Positions 11,523 to 22,200 of a DNA stretch of 64,000 bases are shown piece by piece. Every line of letters begins with the position of its first letter. Positions within the stretch are counted from its first letter, which is position 1. The stretch comes from Diogma glabrata (taxonomy: Eukaryota; Arthropoda; Insecta; Diptera; Cylindrotomidae): assembly GCA_963693315.1 (NCBI GenBank), contig OY856187.1, forward strand, positions 70,350,033-70,414,032. The letters run 5' to 3'. The notes beneath the pieces were generated by a model. The model saw only the letters and a program-made list of their open reading frames with translations, did not search any database and was not told the DNA's origin. The position numbers were made by a program, and so were the translations under genes.

Positions 11523-12073
11523 CTTTTATTTATTATTTCTCTTCAAAAAACAAATTATTGTTTATAATATAAAAGTTAGCTATAGGATTGTGTTTGTTTT
11601 TAAAAAAATTCTATTACCCTGAAAGTGGAGTTTCGTACAACTTAAAATCATAATAAAAGCTTTTTCCGTTTTTCTTTGTTAGGTAAAAGCTTTTAGTTAA
11701 AAAAAGGACAAACAAAAAAATTTTAATAATTTTTTGTATTTGTTCTAATTTTACAAGATTAATTATTTTAACTCTAAAATCAAGATCAAATAAAAAATTA
11801 TATAAAATTTCTACGAGCTATAATAAAAAATTTTACTTTTTTTCAACTTCAAATAAAATTTCAGATCTATTAAAATTTTTTTATGAATCATAAACTCAAA
11901 ATAAAAAACACAAATCAAAAGCTTATTAAATTATGATTTTATACTTATATATGATTTTTGTCAATAAAAACGGTAAAATGTTCTCGTACGAAATAAAAAA
12001 AGTTTCATTTCTTATTTTAATGCTTGCAATTATTTATATTTGAAATATATAAACTTTTTATGTTGTATAAATA
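11523..12073. other. AT-rich sequence, no gene recognised
   Basis: Only short A- and T-runs. It separates the LINE from the palindromic Tc1 derivative. Confidence 0.6.
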
Positions 12074-12446
12074 TACAGTCAGCGTCAAAAAAAAGTGTAC
12101 AGCAAATAGTTCAACATTTACGGACTAATATATCTTAAAAGAAGAATGGAAAAATAAAATACATTTCATTTTTAAAAAGTGTATTAAGTATTAGTTTATT
12201 TTAACAAAAAAAAAAATTCAATTATTTGTTGTTATCCTTGTAATTTTAAAAAAATTGCAAAATGCTCTGATTTTACGCGTCAAAAAACAGTGTACACTCT
12301 CACATTGTTTGATTGGTTTTTGTTATAACGGGATTTCCGATTTTTTCAACTAATTTTATTTTGTTCTGTTGCATTGTCGATACCTTCGTGTCAAAGATCC
12401 GTGCAGTTATTATTATCCCAATAATAATAATTTAATATTATTCAAC

Positions 12447-12925
12447 ATGACCAAACAAACTACAATAGAAACACGTAATTTAGTGGTCAAATTAGCATCT
12501 CAAGGCAAATATCTGAGGGAAATTGCTAGTATTATCGACAGAAGTCATAACAATGTGAAAAAAAATACTATTCAAATTCAAACATTTGAGAAGTGTAGAA
12601 GATCTTCCCCGTTCTGGCAGGCCGCCAATTTTGTCAGTTGTGGACAAAAGAGCGATAGCGCGAAGGGCTAGGGCTTAACCCTCTGAGAGTGCAGTCAGAA
12701 TAGCTGAGAAACTCACAGAAACATTAGGAGCAGGAATAAGTGCCAGTACTGTTTGCCGTGCTCTGCATGAAAATGGGTTACATGGTAGAACTCCGAGAAA
12801 AAAATCAGTTAATTCTAAGAAAAACCAAAAAAAGCGTCTCGGATATACCAAAAAGCATATATTTGAAGACATTACTATTTGGAATAAGTGCTTATCCAGT
12901 GACGAGTGTAAAATAGACATTTTGT
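12447..12925 (+). pseudogene. Tc1-like transposase half-gene, left arm
   Basis: ATG at 12447 starts a frame with the helix-turn-helix DNA-binding region of Tc1 transposases (LREIASIIDRSHN at about residues 28-40). An extra A in a poly(A) run near 12560 shifts the frame, and a TAA follows near 12675. Past that, the homologous frame resumes with STVCRALHENGLHGR and SKKN, and reaches a WNKCLSSDECK segment corresponding to the region around the first catalytic aspartate. The sequence then runs into the inverted arm, so the rest of the catalytic core is absent. Non-functional. Confidence 0.8.
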
Positions 12926-13347
12926 AAAATAAAAATATGCTTTTTTGCATATTCGAGACGCTTTTTTCGGTTTTTCTTAGAATTAACTGATTTTTTTCTC
13001 GGAGTTCTACCATGTAACCCATTTTCATGCAGAGCACGGCAAACGGTACTAGCACTTATTCCTGCTCCTAATGTTTCTGTGAGTTTCTCAGCTATTCCGA
13101 CTGCACTTTCAGAAGGATTAGCCCTAGCCCTTCGCGCTATCGCTCTTTTATCCACAACTGACAAAATTGGCGGCCTGCCAGAACGGGGAAGATCTTCTAC
13201 ACTTCTCAAATGTTTGAATTTGAATAGTATTTTTTTCACAATGTTATGACTTCTGTCGATAATACTAGCAATTTCCCTCAGAGATTTGCATGGAGATGCT
13301 AATTTGACCACTAAATTACGTGTTTCTATTGTAGTTTGTTTGGCCAT
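12892..13347 (-). pseudogene. Tc1-like transposase N-terminal half, right arm (open frame)
   Basis: Reverse-strand ATG at 13345-13347 opens an uninterrupted 151-codon frame. Residues ~1-60 form the first helix-turn-helix (KSLREIASIIDRSH), followed by a GRPPILS AT-hook-like linker (~66-72) and the second DNA-binding region (GISASTVCRALHENGLHGR, ~104-122), ending in KKNRKKRLEYAKKH. The last ~14 codons are junk read across the palindrome centre. The upstream in-frame extension to 13425 is probably leader sequence, since Tc1 transposases start just before this domain. It could in principle make a DNA-binding-only peptide that recognises the element's own ends, acting as an inhibitor, but this is inference and no promoter was identified. 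Confidence 0.75.
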
Positions 13348-13720
13348 GTTGAATAATATTAAATTATTATTATTGGGATAATAATAGCTGCACGGATCTT
13401 TGACACGAAGGTATCGACAATGCAACAGAACAAAATAAAATTAGTTGAAAAAATCGGAAATCCCGTTATAACAAAAAACAATCAAACAATGTGAGAGTGT
13501 ACACTTTTTTTTGACGCGTAAAATCAGAGCATTTTGCAATTTTTTTAAAATTACAAGGGTAACAACAAATAATTGAATTTTTGTTTTTGTTAAAATAAAC
13601 TAATACATAATACACTTTTTAAAAATGAAATGTATTTTATTTTTCCATTCTTCTTTTAAGATATATTAGTCCGTAAATGTTGAACTATTTGCTGTACACT
13701 TTTTTTTGACGCTGACTGTA

Positions 13721-15420
13721 CATTATATTTTTTTATGTCATGTTTGTATATTGTAGAAAAATCATGATACATATGAGAACGATACATGATTTTAGGAGAT
13801 TGCAATTGGTCATCACAGTAAAAAGATTAAATAGCAACTGTTATAAAATCTTGAGTGGACCAAAATAAATTAATTATATATAAACATATGTATAACAGTT
13901 ATATATATTAGAGTGTATTTTAAATTTTTTTCGGTACCATAGGTTCGTCTTTTTGGCGATGGACCTTAAAAAAATCATTCCGAAATTTCAGCTTTTTGGA
14001 TCATACCTGTGGCAGCGCAAACTCTGTTCATATATAGTTAACATGATAAAAACGACGTTTTTGCGCAAACAAGAACAACTATTAAAGAACTTTTTTCCAA
14101 TTCTGCTAGCAACATTTTGTAGAGCATTCAGTTTTCTAAAAATAAGGCCTAAAATACTGAAGCCGTAAATGAATTATTTTTAAAGACATGCTGGTTAAAA
14201 TATATAAAAACTGATAGGGTGGGAAAGTTGATTACAAACTCAGACCAATTTTTTTAAATTCCATTATTCTATTTATAGTACTAAGAAGCAAGGACTCATC
14301 CTGAAATCAAAATACTTAAAAGAAAAAAACTACCACAGTTTCAAAAAAATAAATATATAAAAAATATGACTTATAAAGAAGCTCTAGGTCCCTGTTTCGG
14401 CGCCATTTTTCTAACAGTTTTCTCCAGTCTCGCACGTTGCGACAAAAACGGAAAATTTCTCAGGTGGTAGGATTTGAAATTTTTTTCCCACAATGAATGA
14501 CTGCTTAAAATAAATTAAAATATATATGCAAAATAAATAAGGGAGCAAAGAATCATCATTCTGAAAAACCCCACCACCTACATCATCCTTCAAATAATAA
14601 AATTAATTGTTCAAATTCAACACTATCAAGTTAGTTTTATATAATTACATTTAAAAAGCAGGAATTAGCATTTATGAAATGTTAGAGCTCCGTTTGCGTT
14701 ACATTTTCTAAAATTGCGATTCTTTTCCTGGTCCCAATAGCTCCATTTCTACAAATTTGTGCTAATTTGGCGTCGTAGTACAGCAACACTACACAACTAC
14801 GTCAAATATTCTTTTTTTCTCAATAACAACATAAACTTCATGCGATATCGAAAGTTATTCCACACAGCGTAGAAAATGTTGACAGAGGCAAGTGTAACGT
14901 TGGGGTAAGGATGGAACGAATTTTGCGTTAGTGCAATCCAAGGCTTTATCTAATTTGACATTTCAATAGCGGAACGGTCAGAACACATTTGCGATCCATT
15001 TGACTCCCTCACCGAAAATTCTAATTTTTGAGTTTTTTGCTACACACAGTTATAATCAAGCACTCGCCATTTTTAACCAAACTTTTAATAATTTTCTAAA
15101 TTTACCGTGAATAAGATAGTCTGCTAGCAGAACACATATCAACAATGTGATAATCTAGAAGCATATTGCAATTCCTTCGCCAATAAGTAATGCAACTTAT
15201 TTTAAAAAAATTAAATAGTAAGGCTCTAGATGATATCCCTGCCTTACATTTATGTTAATTTAAACCAGTCGGAAACGTTCTTTGCATTAAGAATAACTGC
15301 TTTGGTGTCTATGTATAATAAAATGTTTAAAATGTTTATAAATATTGTAGAGACACTCTGGCATACCAACTTATTTTGAATAGACTAAAACCTGGGTCAA
15401 TCGGTTTTGAGACAAAAAAA
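13721..15420. other. AT-rich sequence, no gene recognised
   Basis: A 71-codon frame at 13953-14168 and a 60-codon reverse frame at 14411-14593 have no recognisable motif. 14650-15000 is slightly more balanced in composition, but no exon structure could be supported. Confidence 0.5.
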
Positions 15421-15745
15421 AAATTCTTAACAGTATTCAGATGGTCGGAAAATTTAAGACCAATATTTAGTAAATTAAAGAAAATCATCTCAACTCGGCA
15501 ACAGTTCCGGAGAGGGTGGGGGTAGCTAAATATACGCTTTTAGGGTTTTTTGTTAGTTTTTTACTATTTGTGGCTGAAATATGCATTCTATCGAGAAAAA
15601 AACTAAATGAAAGTTGTAGATGAGTAAAAAATAGAAAACTTTTGTTTCGATCTTCGGAACTTTTGCTGAGCTGAGTTCATTTTCTTTAATTTACTAAATA
15701 ATTGGCCTAAATTTTCTGACCATCCATATACTGCTAAGAATTTTT
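15421..15745. repeat. Fold-back repeat with ~90-bp arms
   Basis: Left arm 15421-15510 (AAATTCTTAACAGTATTCAG, later TTTAGTAAATTAAAGAAAAT) is an imperfect reverse complement of right arm 15651-15745. The ~140-bp loop has no gene. Consistent with a small non-autonomous fold-back element. Confidence 0.75.
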
Positions 15746-16189
15746 CATGAATTCCGGTATTTAATATCGGTTGGGCCCTGGCCTAACTGTGATTATTCCG
15801 AAAAAAGTTTTCGTTTATAGCGCAATACTGGCTACTCTTATGAAACCGATTGTTCTCCTTATCCTGAGTATGTGATTGGATGCTTATTTTGCAAATAATT
15901 ATAATTTTCATTTATGTATAGTTTTCTTTGACGTATATAAATCTAGCTATACAAAATGGTAACAATGTATTTTGCTACTGCAGATAGTATCAAATCGAAA
16001 TTGTGCAAGGTGATGAATTTAATAAGAGCTAACTTATATTTAATATTTAAAAAAGATTCAACTCGCTCTGTTTTGTCAAGATTAGTTCTAGTCCAAAGCC
16101 TAAACTAATCCATGTGGGCGCCAATATAATATCGTTTCTTAAATATTTTCAATATCCCGTATTATTTTACATCATCCAATGAGGCGATT

Positions 16190-16285
16190 TACCATATTGC
16201 TCGATCATGGAATAGTCTGTCTTCCTCAATGATTGAATCCCACATATAGAATTTTACGGCATTAAGAGCATTAGCGCGGTATCAC
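16190..16285 (+). pseudogene. Possible LINE reverse transcriptase C-terminal tail
   Basis: One frame reads YHIARSWNSLSSSMIESHI, a stop, then NFTALRA, resembling the WNSLP segment and following phenylalanine of LINE reverse transcriptase C-termini. Only about 30 residues are readable and no poly(A) tail follows. Remnant at best. Confidence 0.35.
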
Positions 16286-16395
16286 TAAGAAATACTATAT
16301 AACTTACAGTGAGGGGGGTGCCGTTGACTGAATAGAATTCATCCACCAGCACCCCTTACATATTACTTTGGATAGTGATACCTCACTGCTAATGC
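16268..16395. repeat. Short hairpin repeat
   Basis: GCATTAGC-GGTATCACTA (16268-16287) pairs with TAGTGATACC-GCTAATGC (16373-16395). Inner segments around GGGGGGTGCCGTTGA and CCACCAGCACCCC also pair. It adjoins copy D of the dispersed repeat. Confidence 0.55.
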
Positions 16396-16471
16396 CAGTC
16401 GTTATGTGACATCTCACATATTTCAATACATACCAGTAACTGAAGTACGCTGGGTTATCAAACACGTAGAT
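16375..16471 (-). repeat. Dispersed short repeat, copy D
   Basis: On the reverse strand it reads ATCTACGTGTTTGATAACCC, then AGCGTACTTCAGTTACTGG, and further on GACTGGCATTAGCAGTGAGG. The blocks are in the same order as in copy A at 2564-2665. Confidence 0.5.
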
Positions 16472-16879
16472 TATCGACGGGTGTATTCGGGGTGTATACT
16501 GTTATGAAGGATAATTCAAACTCCATGATTGAAATTCAAACCACTGTCCCTCACACATCAAATTTATCATTAACAGAAATTTTCATAGTTGTTTTCATTT
16601 TTCCTTTACACATAATTTCGTATACTCAATCCATGGTCATCATCTACTATAGTTTCCGTTAAAAAAAATTGTGAATATAAAACAGTTGTGTGATATTTCC
16701 CCAATGTAATTTCCTTTATTCAATTTGTATTCATAATTCCGCTATTTCCATATAGATTTCCTACAATCTTTTTATAATCCATGTTTCTTTTTATAAGTAT
16801 TCTACCATTTTAGTACGGGTTGGAGTCTTCACTCTTTGGTGAGTACACATAATTATCGGAAATAAATTTATCGGTTTAT

Positions 16880-17010
16880 CAACTTGTTGTGAACCTCCCC
16901 CCCCCCTTCCGCCAAAAATGATTATTTCATTTGCCTATAAATACGCCTAGCCACGTATAGAGGCCCTCTTAGTCTGATTTTATTCTGACTGTCATTCTGT
17001 GTTTCTTTTT
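16880..17010 (+). promoter_or_regulatory. Promoter-like patch (possible LTR or host promoter)
   Basis: A C-run near 16898-16908 precedes TATAAATA at 16936-16943. About 30 bp downstream, CTCTTAGTCTG (around 16971) resembles an arthropod initiator. The arrangement would suit an RNA polymerase II core promoter or a solo LTR. No matching second LTR or reading frame was found. Inference from motif spacing only. Confidence 0.3.
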
Positions 17011-17149
17011 TAACAAAATATGGTGTGGTCACGGAACGACCAGAAAAATATTTTTAAATTAAATAAAAATAAATAAAATAATTATTGTGCATGTTTGTAA
17101 GTGATAAAAAAATTTAGTATTAATTTATTAAAATCTTGTTCCAAAAAAT

Positions 17150-18126
17150 ATTATACCAGATCCAAGGTACGGCTCCGGGCGATGCTTCTGGATCTCTAAC
17201 AAAAAAAAGAAATAAAATATACAAAACAAGAAAAAATCATACATGTTTGTTGACGTCCTTTAAATAAAATTGAATTAACATTCGTAGTAAATTGCATATA
17301 ATTAAACGGTTATTATCAAAGATTTCAACCTTTGTGGTGAATTATTATAGTTAAATATTGTTCGTACATTCGTGTTAAATTATTATATATTCTAATGTCT
17401 GTACATTTGTAGAAAATTATAAAATTTTGATTCGATTTTTTTTTTGTTAAAATGTCTCAAACTTTGTGACCAATTAGTGTAATTAAAATAATTATTTTCT
17501 AATGTTTAATCATTTTTGTGTCAAACTTTTGTCATTAAAATCATTACGAAATAATATCTAGTGTTCATGTTTGCTTTTTTTATTGTTGTTAACGGTGATT
17601 CCACACTTATCCCAATTCGAGCAAAAAAAATTGGAAAAATTATATATTGATTACGGTAGCGCCTTCTGACGCATGTATGAAACAAAACAACAAAAATATA
17701 TAAAAATTACGAGTTTATACCGTTCAACCGAAAATTCTTATGTTTTCTTACGACCAATTTTATGAAACATCACGGAAAGTTTATGAGATCGAGGTTATCG
17801 TAGAATTTTGCAGATTAATTCACGTAGAAGCGTGGAATTGTGATTAAAAGATATTTTATTGATTGAGAATTATACGACCTCGCTTCGCTATTCTTTATTG
17901 GAGGTTTTGTTGCTTAATCATCCGAATGTGGTGCACAGCGAATAGAAAGGAGACACGACACGCCTTGTTTTGGAACTGGCTTAACGGGGCGGCTGAGAAT
18001 TTCAACAATAACTGCAGGAAGTGGGGAAGGAAAAGAATTTGCTCGTACTGTTTTATGGGAGACCGAAGGTATGCAAGGCTAGACGAGAACAGGATATAGA
18101 GAAGTGAGACTTATCAACACTATGGG
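17150..18126 (+). other. Unassigned region; possible untranslated first exon
   Basis: AT-rich at first; from about 17860 to 18126 the composition is clearly more balanced. It ends in ACTATGGG followed by GTGAGT (18127-18132), a consensus 5' splice site placed just after an ATG. The 78-codon frame at 17863-18099 matches nothing I recognise. Could be a first exon fed by the promoter-like patch at 16936, but nothing proves transcription. Confidence 0.2.
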
Positions 18127-18759
18127 GTGAGTCACGTTTTTATTATATAAATATGTATGTGTGAATGTGAGTGAGTGCGTGGGTGGGTGAATCAGAATTT
18201 ATATACTGATACAAATTTTATTTAGAATTATCCTACAATGATAACTTTAAGAAAAAGAAACGCATGTCGATCTACTTACCATATGTTTTTGTAGATAATA
18301 TAGTATGAGTCACCAAGGGAATAGCATATCATTCCTTTTGTTGTGTCTGGATTGTCCGTCGTCTCTGATATAATGATAACTTCTTCATAGGGTTTGATCA
18401 AATTATAGATTAAAAAGCACAACACAAATAAATTTTTAGTTCATTGATTTTCTTGTCATAAGTAATACCAATTTAAATAAATCCAGTGTGAATCCGTACC
18501 GCTAATTTAATGGTGTATCCATTGTTCACATATGGAAAACGAACCGCTATACATATATGCGTGCATTGGTCCTATTAAATGGTGACTGATTTCAACTAAA
18601 CATTAACTCCGGTAACCGAAAGTCACAATAAAAGTGTAAGAGGATGTCATCTAATCCCTGCTCAGGATTGGTTAACGATAGTGTGAAGATGCTGGATTAT
18701 TCCTGATAATAACGACATAGTGATGCCTTATGGTAAAGTAATATATTTATGTATCATTA
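18127..18759. other. No gene recognised; GT-rich patch
   Basis: 18140-18190 is a TGTGAGTG-type simple repeat patch. The rest is AT-rich without motif-bearing frames. Confidence 0.5.
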
Positions 18760-18954
18760 ATGACGACTGCTACTAAAGATGAAACCCCGAGATGTCATCG
18801 TTTACATAGTGCATTTGTGGGATTACTCAATCACAACGAAAATACCAACCCTTTAATACAGAACATTTCCGAATCTCCTCCAGAATATGTTCTTGAGGAG
18901 ATTACTGTTGAACATGGCTATCGAAGTTTTTGTTTGGTAAATCTCCGAAAGTAG
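18760..18954 (+). CDS. Small unidentified ORF or exon (64 aa)
   Basis: An ATG-initiated frame of 64 codons with balanced, protein-like composition (for example LHSAFVGLLNHNENTN, ISESPPEYVLEEITVEHGY), unlike the Lys/Ile/Phe-rich chance frames around it. A possible 5' splice site (TTTGGTAAAT) falls near its end at about 18930, so it might be part of an exon continuing elsewhere. I recognise no domain, signal peptide or membrane segment. No neighbouring exon could be linked. It could equally be a chance frame or an ancient transposon scrap. Confidence 0.3.
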   Translation: MTTATKDETPRCHRLHSAFVGLLNHNENTNPLIQNISESPPEYVLEEITVEHGYRSFCLVNLRK

Positions 18955-19034
18955 CATTCGACCTTCAATATAAGTATGTCGGAGAATAGGAATTCTTCGA
19001 TGATTTTTTTGTACACAGTAAACTCGATGATGAA

Positions 19035-19245
19035 TGTGGTGTATGTGTATATGCATACATGAGCGTATGTATATATGGAAGATGGTGGGTATGCATGTAC
19101 GAGGGTGTGTGTGTGCGTGTATGAGTGTCTGAGGTACAAGAGCGTGTGGGTGGGTGAGTATATGAGGAACGAGAATGTGTGTGTATGTGAATGCGTGAGG
19201 TGCGAGAGCGGGTGAATGTGTGTAGAAGCATGGGGTTGTACGTGG
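19035..19245. repeat. Cryptic (TG/CA)-rich simple repeat
   Basis: Degenerate runs of GTGTGTGTG, GTATGTATAT and GAGTGTG mixtures. The His/Thr/Ser-rich reverse-strand frames over this interval are products of the repeat. Confidence 0.8.
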
Positions 19246-22200
19246 TGATCGCGGTTCTTTCGCATAAGGGGGTTGCCACAGTCTATCTCTTTCACTTGTT
19301 TTTTTTCCTATCCGTTCTTATCATGTTTCACGCGTACTACTGTTTATTTGTGCTGGAGTAGCAGGATTTCTTACTCGTCCCCATGGATTGCAGCTAGTCT
19401 GGGGCTGATAAATAAATAAATCTCGCTAGGTACGCGGCCTGCTATGCCACTTCGTTGATGATCAACGAAGCAGCACTTCATTACAATACAAACCCTTAGA
19501 TGCGGCGTTGATAAATCCGTAAACTTGTAGAAAAAATTATGAATCAACCAAAACAAAACCTAAAAGCTTAATATAGTTTCAAACTATTGAAAAAAAAAAC
19601 TGGTACTTTGTTGCTTTTGAACACCAAACGGTCTTCACCCATTATATCTGTTCTCGTCTATTAGTTCCTCATTTATTGTTTTTATGAAGACGTTGCACTT
19701 CGTTTGAACTAATTTTATAACTGGGTATTTAAGTCATTTAACACAGAATACACGTTATTCCAGTTAAACATGGGTTAACCAGTTTTTAATTAATCTCCCA
19801 AACTTATTGAATCATAAAATATCCAATCAATCAATTCATTTCAAAATAACAGTAAACTCTTCTATTTTCCTTCAATTACAAACAAATTGTATAACCTACA
19901 AACTACATCATCAGCATTTATCTTCCTTCATGTAAAATTAAACAAAAAAAATTTGTATATTCATCATAACAACATTTCCTGTTATGTTCAAAATACAATA
20001 TACATAGTTATCCTGCTAATGAAATCCCGCATCTATATAAAACAACAACAACATCAAAAAACTATGATTTCGGTCCGTCAATTTATTTATTCCTCAAATT
20101 TGATTAGGATACGAAGAGGTAAACAAAAGACAAAATCATAAAAGAGCAAACTTTTGGACGAGTTATCGCTTTATTTATTTTCTTCTGTTTTTTTTTATTC
20201 GTTGATTTTTGAATGAGCAAGTATACTTTTCCCCATTTTATTCGTGTTTTTACAACGATAGAAAAACTTAACGAAGCAAAAGATTGATTACGGAAAATTA
20301 TTGGAAGAGAGAAAAACTAGAAGATTTTTTAGGGTGAAGATTTAAAATTTTTTTTTTCTTTTCAATTCCTTAAAGTTGATTTTCTTTGATACTATATTAA
20401 TTTTTTTTCCTCTTCTAATTTAAAATATAGTGAAATTTTTTGATTTGAATTAGATCTACGAGTAGAAAATATAAGGGTGGATACTGGAGATTTTTTTTAC
20501 CCTTGAACAAGGAAAAAAGTGTTTATTGAAAATTGAATTTACGGAAAATATTTTGTCGATTTCAATTTTGAGGAACAAAATCGTTTAAATTAATATTTTG
20601 GGATATTCGTGAAGAAATTTGTAGGTTTTAATAAATTGGAAAAGATTTTGATGGAAAGATTGGTTGGAACTTAAACGCGTGACGATTAAACTGGGTATGA
20701 ATTATCAATAGTTTGTTATATCATGTAATATACTATTTTTATTCGAAAGCTTTTAATAAACTGTATTCATATTTGTATAATATTTCTGACTTACCTTTCT
20801 ATTCATTTTATTTCGTATAAAGAACTCATTTATATATAAACCTTTCTATTGATATCTTCCTTTTCTACCTTTTAATGCTTCTTCATTTATTTTGCATTTA
20901 TGTTATTAGGAAAATAGTTGTTAGGAAAATAGTTGAATCTCTTTTTTTTGTTTCTCGGCAACCCATAAAAGTGACCAATTTGTTCAAAATTACGAACCAA
21001 AAAACTCAAATATATTTCATAATTTTCTTTGTTCTTTTACTTGTGTCCTTTTTTCTTTATCTTGTTTGGCTGCAATTCATTCGTTTTAATTTATTTTTTT
21101 TTGTTATAAAATTTTTTAATAAAATTTGCTTTTTATTTAATTTGTTGCCTTCTGTTTCTTTCTCGCAATTAATTGAACTTGCTTGCAATTTTTATCAGGC
21201 TACAGTTTATTGATAATTGCTGTTATTGTTTTTTGATAAAGGAGATTAGGGCTTTTTTCTATGTAGCTTTGAGCTTTAAAGTGACCAAATTTCAGTCACT
21301 ATAACTTCTATAGTAAGTCATACTGATCAGAAGAAGAAACTTTGGAGAAACTTTTAGAAAAGAAATAGAATAAAAAAAATGGGAATAAAAATAAAAAGTT
21401 TTAAAAATATAAACAAAAAGACAAAAAGACTTTACTTATTAACGTTGTTGGATGATGTCCCTTTGTTCGGTCGTGGTTATTCTTCTGTTACATTTTTCCC
21501 TGGTGATATGAAACACTTCAATATTTTAGTTCCAGCGAGCAAAATTATACAGTTGCTTTTCTTTTCAATTCAATCAACAATTATATTGTTATATTATTTC
21601 TCATATTGCCTTGGTGACAGTTTGCATATAATGATTTGATCTCAAGCATCAAAAACTTGACGCAACATTTAATGAATAACCGCTTATTCTTACGTTATCA
21701 AAACAAATCACTTATCATTACCTTCCTGTTATATTCGTTAAAAAAATTCTTTATCACAAATCATTGCCTTCACAAAACACATATACCGTAGCAAAAATCT
21801 ACAAATAAATTCAATTTTTTTTTTGCACTTTTTATTATCAACATTAGTTTTAAACTATTACAAAGTTTGTTCAATATAAAGCATTCATTATAATTTAACA
21901 ATGTTTGTCTCTCAGAACTTAAAATTGTCTTTTTCTTACAATAATCTCTATAATAAAATTTACAATATCACTAGCTGTCCTTTGTACCACAATATTTTTT
22001 TTTGTTTAAAAATCTAATATACAATTTATTTTTGTAAAAATTCAGATAAATTTAATTTTATCACACAAGAACCCAATATATCGTTTCTTTTTGAAACAAA
22101 AATTGTACCTTTTTGACTATCAAAACTTTACTTTATATATTTTTTTAAAATTTTATTTAAACTCAACTGACTAAAATGTTCCAAAACGTTACATACAACA

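Larger units (their letters stand above)
12074..13720. mobile_element. Palindromic Tc1-like element
   Basis: Both ends carry the same terminal sequence CAGTCAGCGTCAAAAAAAAG in opposite orientation, flanked by TA at 12074-12075 and 13719-13720, the TA target duplication typical of Tc1/mariner transposons. The two arms, about 12074-12864 and 12932-13720, are near-identical reverse complements over about 790 bp each, far longer than ordinary terminal repeats. Each arm contains the N-terminal half of a Tc1-like transposase gene reading inward. The GCGTCTC landmark lies 767 bp from the left end and 766 bp from the right end, so the arms are almost indel-free. The ~65-bp centre retains extra transposase sequence continuing from the left arm. 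Likely formed by inversion-duplication of one half; it cannot make a whole transposase but still has both ends. Confidence 0.9.

Noticed and set aside
18853..19295. His/Thr/Ser-rich reverse-strand frames of 67-125 codons
   Set aside because: They are translations of the TG/CA-rich simple repeat.
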